A DNA stretch of 50,956 nt from Acidimicrobiales bacterium (GCA_035512495.1 DATKDW010000062.1:1-50956), one strand, 5' to 3'; shown: positions 1 to 8,511, numbered from the stretch's first letter. Notes: a model not told the origin generated them from the sequence alone. Translations and numbers: made by a program.

Positions 1-166
1 ACACAACCCGACGGGGTCAGACCGCCCCATCCCGAGATGTGCACCCCAGACGTCGTCTCCCGACATCCAGCGCACACAACCCGACGGGGTCAGACCGCCC
101 CATCCCGAGATGTGCACCCCAGACGTCGTCTCCCGACCTCCAGCGCGCACAACCCGACGGGGTCAG
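1..166. repeat. 73-bp tandem repeat, 2.3 copies, open to the left
   Basis: Copies start at 1, 74 and 147. Copies 1 and 2 (73 bp each) differ at only one or two positions, and the third stops after 20 bases. Each copy opens with a block like ACACAACCCGACGGGGTCAG. The last partial copy runs into the stop codon of the M23 peptidase gene, so the array begins at the 3' end of that gene. The unit is far longer than CRISPR repeats, and there are no unique spacers. Whether it continues left of the window cannot be seen. Confidence 0.9.
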
Positions 167-1245
167 CAGTTGGCGGCGAGGGTGGGGTACGGGTTGACCG
201 GCGACCCCCCACCAGGGTGGATCTCGAAGTGAAGGTGGGTGGGCCCGCCCCGGGCGTTGCCCGAGTCGCCCACGTAGCCGAGGACGGTGCCCTGGCTCAC
301 TCGCCCGCTGGCCCCGCTGAGGCTGTCGAGGTGGGTGCCGAAGTAGGTGGTGCCGTCATCGCCCTTGAGGTAGTACGAGATGCCACCGAGGCGGGAGTTG
401 TGACCCCGGACGGAGCCGCTCACGCTTGCCACCACCGGCGTGCCACGGGGGCTGAGGATGTCGGTGCCCTGATGGCGCCGGCCGCCGGAGCGGGGCTGGC
501 CCCAGTCGTTGGTGAACGCCCGGGGTCCCTGCACCGGGCAGGTCCAGCTGCCTCTCGACGGGGCCGGGGCGGACCGGGGGGCGGGGGTCGAAGTGCGCCG
601 GCTGGCTGTCCCGTCGGGGGCGGCGACCGAGGCGGCACGCTCGCGCGCCCGCTGGGCGGCGGCCTCCTGCTCCTTGCGCCGACGCTCGGCCTCCACGCGC
701 GCTCGTCGCTCGGCATCGATGCGCTCCTGGCGTGCGAGCTCGACGTTGGCCCGGGCGGCCCGCTCGCGAACCGACTCGACAGCGTCGGCAGCGTCGGCAC
801 GGGCCCTGGTGAGGGCGGCGGCCTCGCGCTCGAGGTCAGCCGCGGCCGCCCGGAGCTCGTCGACCACGTCGGTGGTGTCGGCCCCTGCGAATCGGGCCAG
901 CACAGCACCTCGTGCCGACACCGCGAGGTCGGGGTCGAGCACCGACACCTTGAGCATGTCGCCGCCCCGCATGAACTCGAGGATGGCGGCCTCGCTGACC
1001 AACGAGCGCAGGAGCACGACCCGGGCGGCGGTGGCCCCGTACGTGGCCTCGAGGGCGGCGACCTCGCCCCGCAGCTCGGCCAGGCGACTCTGGGCCGACG
1101 CCAGCTCGCTCGCGACCTGGTTGGCCTGTCGGCGCGCCGAATCGAGCTCGCTGCTCTGCGCGCCGGCGGGCGCGGCGGAGATCAGGAGCGCGACGGTCAT
1201 CGCCAACACCAGGGGGGCACGCATCCGGAGCATCGTACGCGTCAT
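163..1245 (-). CDS. Exported coiled-coil M23 metallopeptidase (murein hydrolase)
   Basis: A secreted zinc metallopeptidase of the M23/LytM family, expected to cut or help remodel peptidoglycan outside the membrane. The 360-residue protein has a signal peptide (about residues 1-30, ending APAGAQ) and a long Ala/Glu/Arg-rich segment of coiled-coil type (about 32-210). The M23 domain is at about 232-360. Zinc-site motifs HxxxD (HQGTD, about 258) and HxH (HLHFE, about 337) are both present, so the enzyme looks active. I chose the ATG at 1245 because it sits just before the signal peptide; an ATG at 1224 is also possible. Longer upstream frames lack homology-like character. It lies 190 bp downstream of the liv-type operon on the same strand and may or may not share its transcript. 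The 73-bp repeats start at its stop codon. Confidence 0.88.
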   Translation of the reverse strand: MTRTMLRMRAPLVLAMTVALLISAAPAGAQSSELDSARRQANQVASELASAQSRLAELRGEVAALEATYGATAARVVLLRSLVSEAAILEFMRGGDMLKVSVLDPDLAVSARGAVLARFAGADTTDVVDELRAAAADLEREAAALTRARADAADAVESVRERAARANVELARQERIDAERRARVEAERRRKEQEAAAQRARERAASVAAPDGTASRRTSTPAPRSAPAPSRGSWTCPVQGPRAFTNDWGQPRSGGRRHQGTDILSPRGTPVVASVSGSVRGHNSRLGGISYYLKGDDGTTYFGTHLDSLSGASGRVSQGTVLGYVGDSGNARGGPTHLHFEIHPGGGSPVNPYPTLAANC

Positions 1246-1305
1246 GCAACCGCAAAGAAAGCCACGCAACCGTCGTCTGACTGTGATGAGAGGAGGAGAC
1301 CCGTC

Positions 1306-1435
1306 GGCGACGGACCCCGTCAGCCCCGCTTCTGGCACCAGAAACGTGCTGGAAACCGACGCGATCCTGGTGCCAGAACGGTGCGCGAAGGCGACGGGCC
1401 CCGTGAGCCCCGCTCGGCGACGGGCCCCGTGAGCC
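1306..1435. repeat. Three 20-bp GC-rich direct repeats in the gap between operon end and M23 gene
   Basis: A 20-bp word of the form GGCGACGGRCCCCGTSAGCC occurs at 1306-1325, 1390-1409 and 1416-1435. The last two are identical and the first has two changes. The core CGGYGACGGGCCCCG is shared with the intergenic repeats near 32600 and 41400-41570, so this belongs to a dispersed family. The last copy abuts the stop codon of the gene at 1436. Function is unknown; a role in transcript termination is possible. Confidence 0.75.
1330..1378. terminator. Perfect 12-bp inverted repeat, possible terminator or operator pair
   Basis: TTCTGGCACCAG at 1330-1341 and its exact reverse complement at 1367-1378 are separated by 25 bases. 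The left arm is itself a dyad: TTCTGG-CA-CCAGAA spans 1330-1343. The right arm is a near-perfect dyad with the same half-sites. On the minus strand it lies about 60 bases past the last gene of the liv-type operon and about 85 bases before the M23 start. It could be a long hairpin ending the operon, or two operator sites 35 bp apart controlling the peptidase. No T-run follows. Confidence 0.6.
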
Positions 1436-2539
1436 TCAGAGGCGGGTCGGGGGGGCGGTGCGGGGGCGGGCGAAGCGACCGATCCCGCGGGACGGCGCGC
1501 TGATGATCGATGCCTCGGCGGTGGTGGTGGCGGCCGCGGCCGCTGCCGTGCCCGAGCCCCCGAGGGAACCGAGGAGGCGGGGCGCCCGCACCGGCTGCGA
1601 TCCGAGCCAGAACAGGGCACCAGCGATGGCCATCAGGGTGAGGACGGCGGCGACCTGGGCGGTGCGGCTCTCGTCGGTCAGCGGAGCCTGCTGGGCGGTG
1701 GGCGTGCCGGAGCCGCTGCCCGGGACAGGGGGCGCGGCGATGGCGTCGTCGTCACCGTCGTCCGGGACCTCGACCGGAGGCGCCGGATCGACCGAGAAGT
1801 CGCCCGACGAACCGCCGCCGGACGGGACGGGGCTCGGCCCGGGGTCGAAGCTGAAGTCACCACCCGACGAGCCGCCGCCGTCGCTGGGCTCGAAGCCTTC
1901 ACCGGAGTCGAAGTCGTCGTCGAAGTCGAAGTCGGAGTCCGAGCCGAAGTCGCCGTCGAAGCTGCCGGGACCCATCAGGGTCTCCTCGTCGGGCGCCTCG
2001 AAGGTGATCGAGAACGACGGCGCCCCGTCACGAGGGAGGAGCACCACGTCGATGCCACCGTCGGCGACGACAGACTCCGAGATGAACCAGGTCATCTCCT
2101 GGCCATCCGGTGAGAGCACCCCGGTGCTGGCGCCGTCGCAGTTGGCCTCGGGACGGTCCTCCCACGCGCCGTTCTCCACCGGCTCCCAGTCCGACGTGGC
2201 CGGGCACGCCACGATCTCGGGTGGCTCCCCGGGCGCGGCGAGGGTCGTGCCGGCAACCCGAAGCAGCAGGGTGGCGTTGCCGACGTCGTCGGAGAAGCGC
2301 ATGGCAGAGATGGCCACGTGGCCGCTCGGGTCGTTGGCCACGTAGAGCCCACCGTCGGGGACCGGCACCGGTGGCGGCAGCGGGGCCGCGCCCAGGAGAC
2401 CCGCCTTCGCCTTGTACCACCAGCCGGACTCGGTCGGCGCCTCGGCGCCGGCGGGCATCGGCATGGCCACCACCCCGGCGAGGCCGATGCAGACCACCGC
2501 GGCCAGACGGCAGCTGCGCTGGATCATGCGGGCGGTCAT
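1436..2539 (-). CDS. Unknown exported, C-terminally anchored Asp/Gly/Ser-rich protein of the liv operon
   Basis: I do not recognise the family. The 367-residue protein has an N-terminal signal peptide (about 1-32). A folded-looking domain of about 150 residues follows, beginning with a WWYKAKAG segment and rich in V/I strands. Then comes a low-complexity linker with runs of D, G, S and P. A single membrane helix (about 315-335) precedes a basic tail. The layout suggests an extracytoplasmic domain held near the membrane. The ATG at 2539 overlaps the stop of the fused ATPase gene as ATGA, so it is probably translationally coupled to the transporter. An accessory role for that transporter is inference. 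Confidence 0.72.
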   Translation of the reverse strand: MTARMIQRSCRLAAVVCIGLAGVVAMPMPAGAEAPTESGWWYKAKAGLLGAAPLPPPVPVPDGGLYVANDPSGHVAISAMRFSDDVGNATLLLRVAGTTLAAPGEPPEIVACPATSDWEPVENGAWEDRPEANCDGASTGVLSPDGQEMTWFISESVVADGGIDVVLLPRDGAPSFSITFEAPDEETLMGPGSFDGDFGSDSDFDFDDDFDSGEGFEPSDGGGSSGGDFSFDPGPSPVPSGGGSSGDFSVDPAPPVEVPDDGDDDAIAAPPVPGSGSGTPTAQQAPLTDESRTAQVAAVLTLMAIAGALFWLGSQPVRAPRLLGSLGGSGTAAAAAATTTAEASIISAPSRGIGRFARPRTAPPTRL

Positions 2540-4413
2540 CGGCCGGACGCCTTCAGCGGCTTGCGCCGCCCCGTGGCCTGTTCGGGGGTCACGTCGTCGT
2601 CTCGCACGGGTGCACCCTTTCGATCGGCCTTCGCCGTGGAGCCGGTGTCGTCGCCGGCCGCGCGCTCGCTCGCCGAGGTGCCGGTGGCGGCACCGGAGCG
2701 GTTGATGATGTCGACGTCGCCGCCGAGGTAGGACGATACGACCCGCGGGTCGTTGATGACCACGTCGGGCTCGCCCTCGGACATCACGGAGCCGAGCTCC
2801 AGGGCGATCAGGCGGTCGGACACCGAGGTGATCAGCGGCATGTCGTGCTCGATGACGAGCAGGGCGCACCCGGTCTCGCGCTGGATGCGCTTGAGGAGCG
2901 GCCCCAGGGCCTCGGTCTCCTTCTGGGCCACGCCGGACGAGGGCTCGTCGAGGAGCAGCACAGCGGGGTCGTGAGCGATCGACATGGCAAGGTCGACGAT
3001 GCGACGGCTGCCGGTCGAGAGCTCCGAGACGAACTTGTCGCGGAAGGCGCTGAGGCTCATCAGCTCGATGAGGTCGTCGACGGTGTAGGCGACGTCCTCC
3101 TCGGACTCCTGCATGGCAGGGAGGGCGAGAAGAGCAGCGAGGTGGTCACGCACCTCGATGTGGCGCTCGAGGCCGAGGGCGATGTTCTCGGCGACGGTGA
3201 GCGACGGGAAGATGCGCGCGTCCTGGAACGACCGGCCGAGACCGGCCATGGCGCGGCGGTCGGCGCCCCAACCGGTGATGTCGACGTCGTCGAGGCGGAT
3301 CCGACCTCCGTCGAGGGCCAGCAGCCCGGAGATGAGGTCGAAGATGGTGGTCTTGCCGGCACCGTTGGCCCCGATGAGCCCGATCGTCTCGCCCTTGTGG
3401 AGGGTGAAGCTGACGTCGTTGACAGCGGTGATGCCGCCGAAGCGCTTGGTGAGGCCGTCGACCTGGAGCGCAGGCTCGGTGGAGATCGGAACAGCGCGCG
3501 TGGCGGAGGCCGGCACCGGGGCGCCGGTCGCGGACACCTCACCCTCGACCCCTGCGGCGTCGTCGGCACCGGAGAGGAACACCGCCCGGAGGATGTCGCC
3601 CCGGGAGAGCAGCTCCTCGGGCTTGCCGGAGAACCGGACCTCGCCCTTCTCCATGAAGTACGCCTTGGTGGCGATGGTGAGGGCCACGTTCACCGACTGC
3701 TCCACCAGGATGATCGTGCACCCCGAGGCGTGGATCTCGCGGACGATGCCCAGCAGCTGCTCGACGATGGTCGGCGCCAGCCCGAGGGAGAGCTCGTCGA
3801 TGATGAGCAGCTTGGGCTTGGCGACGAACGCCATGCCCACGGCCAGCTGCTGCTGCTCACCGCCGGAGAGGTTGCCGGCCATCTGGTCCCAGCGCTCCCG
3901 GAGGCGGGGGAACTGATCGAGGACCTCCTCGATGCGGGCCTTGACGTCGGCGGGGTCGTCGTTGGCGTAGAGCCAGGTGCTGGCCTTGAAGTGCTCGGCC
4001 ACCGTGAGGGTCGGGAACACGGCCTTGCCGCCGGGCACCTGGACGATGCCCATCTTGGCGGCGTCGACGGCACCCACCCGGGAGATGTCGTTCCCGTCGA
4101 AGGTGATGGTGCCGCCGATGGGCGTCACCAGGCCCGAGATGGCCTTGAGGAGGGTCGACTTGCCGGCGCCGTTGGTGCCGAGCAGGGCCACGATCTCGCC
4201 CTGCTGCACGTCGAGGTCGACCCCGAAGAGCACCTGCACCTTGTCGTAGGCCACCTCGACGCCCCGGCACGACAGCAGCGGGGCTTCGCCTTCGGCCGGG
4301 GCCGATTCGCGCCCGGCGGGCACGTCGATGGGGGTGGTGGGGTCTGGGTCGACGGCCACGCTGCCGGCCTCGCTCGTGGCCTGGCCCTCGGCCCCTCCCT
4401 TGCGCAGCCTCAT
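2536..4413 (-). CDS. Fused LivF-LivG double ATPase of a branched-chain amino acid-type ABC transporter
   Basis: One 625-residue polypeptide holds two complete ABC domains. The first (about 45-280) is LivF-like: Walker A GTNGAGKST at about 79, signature LSGGEQQQ, Walker B followed by DELSLGLAP, and the LivF-typical LVEQ switch. The second (about 325-570) is LivG-like: Walker A GANGAGKTT, a degenerate signature LSTGSRR, Walker B LLLDEPSSG and the H-loop IEHDM. A charged tail of about 50 residues ends the protein. LivF and LivG are normally separate chains; no stop codon separates them here. It powers the fused permease encoded just upstream, whose stop overlaps this ATG (ATGA at 4410-4413). Substrate class (amino acid, urea or other) is not determined. 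Confidence 0.93.
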   Translation of the reverse strand: MRLRKGGAEGQATSEAGSVAVDPDPTTPIDVPAGRESAPAEGEAPLLSCRGVEVAYDKVQVLFGVDLDVQQGEIVALLGTNGAGKSTLLKAISGLVTPIGGTITFDGNDISRVGAVDAAKMGIVQVPGGKAVFPTLTVAEHFKASTWLYANDDPADVKARIEEVLDQFPRLRERWDQMAGNLSGGEQQQLAVGMAFVAKPKLLIIDELSLGLAPTIVEQLLGIVREIHASGCTIILVEQSVNVALTIATKAYFMEKGEVRFSGKPEELLSRGDILRAVFLSGADDAAGVEGEVSATGAPVPASATRAVPISTEPALQVDGLTKRFGGITAVNDVSFTLHKGETIGLIGANGAGKTTIFDLISGLLALDGGRIRLDDVDITGWGADRRAMAGLGRSFQDARIFPSLTVAENIALGLERHIEVRDHLAALLALPAMQESEEDVAYTVDDLIELMSLSAFRDKFVSELSTGSRRIVDLAMSIAHDPAVLLLDEPSSGVAQKETEALGPLLKRIQRETGCALLVIEHDMPLITSVSDRLIALELGSVMSEGEPDVVINDPRVVSSYLGGDVDIINRSGAATGTSASERAAGDDTGSTAKADRKGAPVRDDDVTPEQATGRRKPLKASGR

Positions 4414-6623
4414 GAAGACCCCTTCCCGGTGCCCGAGCCGGTGAGCTCGCGCTCGCTCCACTCGAGCTCCTCGGCGTGGTGCTGCGCGTCTTCCATGATG
4501 TGGTCCTGGTCGCTGGTGTCCTCGACCATGCGGTCGGCGACGAGGGAGGGCACGAGGATGTCGTGCTTGGCCGCCACCCATCGCAGGTAGCGGTCGCGCA
4601 GCTGGTAGCCCGCCTGGGCAAAGCCTCCGGGCAGGAACAACAGGATCAGCAGGAGGCCCGGCCCGGTGACGAGGAAGGAGATCCCCGTGAGCCTCGGTTC
4701 GCCGAAGAGGCTCACGGCCTCGATCACCACCGCGCCGGCCACGGCCCCCGGTAGCGAGGTGAGCCCGCCGATCACGGTGGCGACGAAGACCTGGATGCTC
4801 GGCACGAGACCGTAGGTCGAGGCGTCGACGGACTGGCTCTGGTACACCTGCAGCACCCCGGCGATCCCGGCGATGGCCCCGGCAACGGCGAAGGCCGCCA
4901 GGCGGGTGCGGACCAGGTTCATGGCGTAGGCCGGCGCGGCACGTTGGTTGTCGCGGGTGGCGATGAGGACCCGACCGCTGCGGTTCTTCCGGAAGGATCG
5001 GGCCGCCAGCAGCACCAGCACCAGGAACACGACGCACAGGTAGTAGTAGTTGCGCTCCGGCGCCAGGTCGATGCGCTCCCAGAGGATGGGCCGCCCGACG
5101 CGGGCGTTGGCCTGACTCGGCAGGATCAGCTGGCCGATCGCGTAGTTCCGCTTCAGGAAGTAGAACTGCACCGCGCCGGCGAACGACAGGGTCGTGACCG
5201 CCAGGAACAGGCCCTGGATCCGCACCGCGGGGATGCCCACCACGATGGCGATGGCCGCCCCGGCGAGGGCGCCGGCGATCACGGTGGTGAAGAAGTCCTG
5301 GTTGAAGTCGGTCGCCAGCTTGCCTGCGACCACGGCGCCGGCACCCACGATGGCGAACTGCCCGAGGCTGATCTGGCCCGCCCAACCGGTGAGGATCACC
5401 AGGGAGACGGCGACGATGGCGGTGATGGGGATGGTGCTGAGCTTGGCGACCTCGCCGGCGCTGACCATGAGGGGGGCGAAGAGCACGAGGGCCAGCAGGA
5501 GGCCGGCGAGCACCCAGCGCCCCACCACCACCTCGCGCACGTTGCGCAGCTCGGTGGGGACGGGACGGAACTCCTTGAGCGACTGCCAGGTCGAGACGCC
5601 GGCGTCGTAGGCCCGCGACAGGCTCCCCCGCTGGAACAGGAGGGCACCGAGGATGAACGCCAGCATGATGGCGGCGGCGAGGTCGGAGGAGCCGGTGGCC
5701 GCGACCGAGCTCTGCTCGAGGACCCCGACAGCGAAGCCGGCGACCACCGCGAGGGGGATGCTCTCCATCCGAGCGATCACGGCCGCTGCGAGGGCGAAGA
5801 GGAGGACGGTGTAGCCGAGGCTGCCGTCGACGGGGACGCCGACGAGCGGCGAGCGGAGGAAGATGGTCATGGCCCCGAGGAGCCCGGCGATCATCCACGA
5901 GACCGTCTGGACCCGCTCGACCGGGATGCCGAGCAGCGAGGCGCGGTCGGCGTTCTCGGCCGACGCCCGCAGGGCGATGCCGATGCGGGTGAACCGGAAG
6001 AACAACGCCAGGCCGGCGGCGAGGGCCACGACGGTGACCACCGAGAAGATGTAGTCGCCGTTGAGGAGCAGGTTGTTGGTGGCGGTGTTGACCTGGAGAT
6101 CGGTCCACGGCGTGGTGACGCCGGAGCTGATGTCCTCGCGCCCCAGCCAGATGGGGATGTACAGCGCCACGAAGGCCAGGATCTGGGCCACGCCGATGGT
6201 GGCCACGGTGAGGATGAGGCGGGGAGCCTTGGAGAAGCGCCGGATCACCACGACGTCGGTGAGCCCGCCGAGGCCGAGGCCGCCGACGATGGTGATGGGC
6301 AGGGCGACGAAGTACGGCACGCCCTTGAGCACCATGAGCAGGACGGCGAGGATCGCCGGGACGGCGCCGATGGCGGCGGCGGCGAAGTTGATGATCCGGT
6401 TCGTGCGGTAGATCAGGATGATGCCCACGGCGACGAGGCCGTAGAGCGACCCGCTGGCGACCCCGAACAAGAAGAGGCTCAGGGGCGGCGAGAACGCCAC
6501 CTGCACGCCGAGGACGAACAACACGACGACGAGCGCGAAGCGCCCCGCCTTGGCCACGGGGTTGTCCGCCCGGGCCGCGGCGAGCACCTCGCCGAGCGGG
6601 GCCGGGAGCGCGGGGGCGCTCAT
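4410..6623 (-). CDS. Fused LivH-LivM permease of a branched-chain amino acid-type ABC transporter
   Basis: This 737-residue membrane protein joins two permease domains that are normally separate. The N-terminal LivH-like part (about 1-330) contains the stretch GSLYGLVAVGIILIYRTNRI and a RASAENADRASLLGI coupling loop. The C-terminal LivM-like part (about 355-690) contains GWAGQISLGQFA, GLFLAVTTLSFA and an RDNQRAAPAYAMN loop. The last 60 residues are acidic and cytoplasmic-looking. It forms the membrane channel that pairs with the fused double ATPase, so the whole transporter could be built from one copy of each chain. The ATG at 6623 overlaps the stop of the binding-protein gene (ATGA), and its stop overlaps the ATPase start. 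Confidence 0.94.
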   Translation of the reverse strand: MSAPALPAPLGEVLAAARADNPVAKAGRFALVVVLFVLGVQVAFSPPLSLFLFGVASGSLYGLVAVGIILIYRTNRIINFAAAAIGAVPAILAVLLMVLKGVPYFVALPITIVGGLGLGGLTDVVVIRRFSKAPRLILTVATIGVAQILAFVALYIPIWLGREDISSGVTTPWTDLQVNTATNNLLLNGDYIFSVVTVVALAAGLALFFRFTRIGIALRASAENADRASLLGIPVERVQTVSWMIAGLLGAMTIFLRSPLVGVPVDGSLGYTVLLFALAAAVIARMESIPLAVVAGFAVGVLEQSSVAATGSSDLAAAIMLAFILGALLFQRGSLSRAYDAGVSTWQSLKEFRPVPTELRNVREVVVGRWVLAGLLLALVLFAPLMVSAGEVAKLSTIPITAIVAVSLVILTGWAGQISLGQFAIVGAGAVVAGKLATDFNQDFFTTVIAGALAGAAIAIVVGIPAVRIQGLFLAVTTLSFAGAVQFYFLKRNYAIGQLILPSQANARVGRPILWERIDLAPERNYYYLCVVFLVLVLLAARSFRKNRSGRVLIATRDNQRAAPAYAMNLVRTRLAAFAVAGAIAGIAGVLQVYQSQSVDASTYGLVPSIQVFVATVIGGLTSLPGAVAGAVVIEAVSLFGEPRLTGISFLVTGPGLLLILLFLPGGFAQAGYQLRDRYLRWVAAKHDILVPSLVADRMVEDTSDQDHIMEDAQHHAEELEWSERELTGSGTGKGSS

Positions 6624-8416
6624 CGCGGCTTGGCCGGGATCTGGAGGGAGCTGTTGGGGTACTTGCCGAGGTCGATCCGGCTGCCGCCGACCTGGACGTA
6701 GGTTCCGGCAACACCGTTGCGGCTGCTCGGCTTGGTCGTGCTCCAGTACACGACCCGCATGTCCTGGTTCCAGGTGTAGTTGCCCTCGCTGAAGCCCCGA
6801 CGGATCTGGCCGGTGTTGCCGCCACCGCGGAAGCCCTGGGCGAAGGCGCCGGCCTCCATGGTGCCCGGGTGGAGGGTGGGCCCGGCCCCCTGGATGAGGC
6901 TGGCGATCATGTTCCAGTAGTCCCAGTCGCCCGTGACGGAGTTGTAGGGCGGGTTGCCCTCCCTACCCGCCGCCTGCCAGACGCGAGCCCCGGCATCTTT
7001 GTTCTCGGGCTCCTGGGCGGTGATGCTGGAGATGCCGAAGGCGTCCTCGAAGTTGCACGGCCGGCTGCCCTTGAGGGGGCACGCCACCTGACCCATGTAC
7101 GCCTGGGCGGCCTGGTCGGCGTCCATGAAGCCGAAGCCGCCGATGAGGTTCTCGGGGTAGTAGTTCTGCTGCTGCTCCTCGGCGTAGAGGAACATCGGCG
7201 CCACCAGGTCGCAGAGGCAGAGCACGGTGGTGGCCGTGGGGTCGTCCCGCATGCGGGTCACCGCCGCGCGGCGCTGCTGGTCGGCGGTGGTGATGTCCTG
7301 GGCATAGAAGTAGGTCTTGGCGATCTGCTTCCCGCACCCGCCCAGTGCCTTGCGCAGGTCGACCTCGACCATGGCCTGGTTCTCGGGGTCGTTGGTGCTG
7401 ATCACGCCGAGCACCCGGGGCTGGCCGTTGAAGTTCTGGAGCGAGTTGGCGGTGCCGGCGTACTCCGTCGGTCCGCTCAGCTGCTTGCAGTACCACTCAG
7501 CGACGTGCTGGGCGACCTTGGTGCCGCTCATCTGCACGTCCCAGTGGAAGGGGCGCCGGACCTGGTGGAACGAGTCGCGGAAGTGCCAGCCACCGGCGTT
7601 GGGGGTGCCGAGGCGGGACAGCTCGTCGTAGGTCTCCGACGACAGCGACGAGTTCCACTTGAAGAAGTAGGGCTTCTTGTCCTTGACGATCTGGCGCATC
7701 TCGTTGCGCAGGCACCGGTTGTTCGGCGGGATCGTGTCGCAGTTGCCCTGGAAGATCTCGATCCGGAACGTGCGGCCGTAGAGCTCGAAGTTGGCGTTCA
7801 CGAAGTCCATCACGGCCGCGTTGTACGCCCTGCGCTGCTCCAGCTCGACGAAGGCGCCCTGGGCCTTGAGGATGGTGTCGACGGCGTCGCTGCCCTTGCC
7901 GACGTAGTCGATGATGAGGACCTCGTCGGCGCTCACCCCCTGGTAGGTGGCGCCGCCGTTGTCGCCCTGGAACTTAGGCGTGCACGGCGGCGCGTGGAAC
8001 GTGATGGCCGGGTTGAACTGGCGCCCGTCGACGCAGTGGCTGGTGTCTCCGGCCGGCTGACCGCCGCCGCCGCCACCGTCGACAGCACCGCCGCCGCCGC
8101 CGCCCGTGGTACCGCCACCGCCACCGCCGCCGCCCGTGGTGCCGCCAGTGCCCGTGGTGCCGCCACCGCCCGCGGTGCCTCCAGTCCCACCAGTGCCGTC
8201 ACTGCTGAAATCGCTGCCGTCGCCGGTTGAGAAGTCGTTGCCCGTGCCGTCACCGCTCCCGGTGCCGTCGAACTGCTGGGCGCCGTTGGGGCCGGTCGCG
8301 AACTGGGTGAAACCCGGGTCGTCCGGGGCGCGCGACGGCGCCAGCGCGATGACGAGGAGCTGCACGGCAGCCAGGGCGGCCAGCGGCGCATACCGGCGGG
8401 CGAGCGATCGTTGCAT
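6620..8416 (-). CDS. Extracellular substrate-binding protein with long glycine-rich N-terminal linker
   Basis: This is the ligand-binding component of the ABC system, of the periplasmic-binding-protein type used by Liv/Urt transporters. The 598-residue protein has an N-terminal hydrophobic export or anchor segment (about 10-30) with no lipobox cysteine. A Gly/Thr/Asp-rich low-complexity stretch covers about 50-125, followed by a binding domain of about 460 residues. The domain is cysteine-rich (CVDGRQ, CTPKF, GNCDT and others), suggesting disulfides. I chose the ATG at 8416 because AGGGAG lies just upstream; an ATG at 8455 lacks such a site. The linker probably spans the cell wall from a membrane anchor, which is inference. 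It is the first gene of the four-gene operon and has a CRP-like palindrome upstream. Confidence 0.87.
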   Translation of the reverse strand: MQRSLARRYAPLAALAAVQLLVIALAPSRAPDDPGFTQFATGPNGAQQFDGTGSGDGTGNDFSTGDGSDFSSDGTGGTGGTAGGGGTTGTGGTTGGGGGGGGTTGGGGGGAVDGGGGGGQPAGDTSHCVDGRQFNPAITFHAPPCTPKFQGDNGGATYQGVSADEVLIIDYVGKGSDAVDTILKAQGAFVELEQRRAYNAAVMDFVNANFELYGRTFRIEIFQGNCDTIPPNNRCLRNEMRQIVKDKKPYFFKWNSSLSSETYDELSRLGTPNAGGWHFRDSFHQVRRPFHWDVQMSGTKVAQHVAEWYCKQLSGPTEYAGTANSLQNFNGQPRVLGVISTNDPENQAMVEVDLRKALGGCGKQIAKTYFYAQDITTADQQRRAAVTRMRDDPTATTVLCLCDLVAPMFLYAEEQQQNYYPENLIGGFGFMDADQAAQAYMGQVACPLKGSRPCNFEDAFGISSITAQEPENKDAGARVWQAAGREGNPPYNSVTGDWDYWNMIASLIQGAGPTLHPGTMEAGAFAQGFRGGGNTGQIRRGFSEGNYTWNQDMRVVYWSTTKPSSRNGVAGTYVQVGGSRIDLGKYPNSSLQIPAKPR

Positions 8417-8511
8417 GGTTTGGACTCCCTGGAGCCGCGGAGCGGATCCGATCATTTGACGTAGGTGAGACTTCGCGAGGTGGCGCCGTGGTTCCTGCGA
8501 TTCCCCGCCAA

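Noticed and set aside
1-166. CRISPR array
   Set aside because: Direct repeats of 73 bp with no unique spacers between copies.
2110-4590. Plus-strand open frame of 826 codons
   Set aside because: Antisense shadow of the fused ATPase gene; no domain, Asp/Gly-rich composition driven by GC-rich codons on the other strand.
4414-6825. Upstream extension of the ATPase frame to 1429 residues
   Set aside because: The part above 4413 is Arg/Pro-rich and lies in another frame of the permease gene, which has clear membrane helices.
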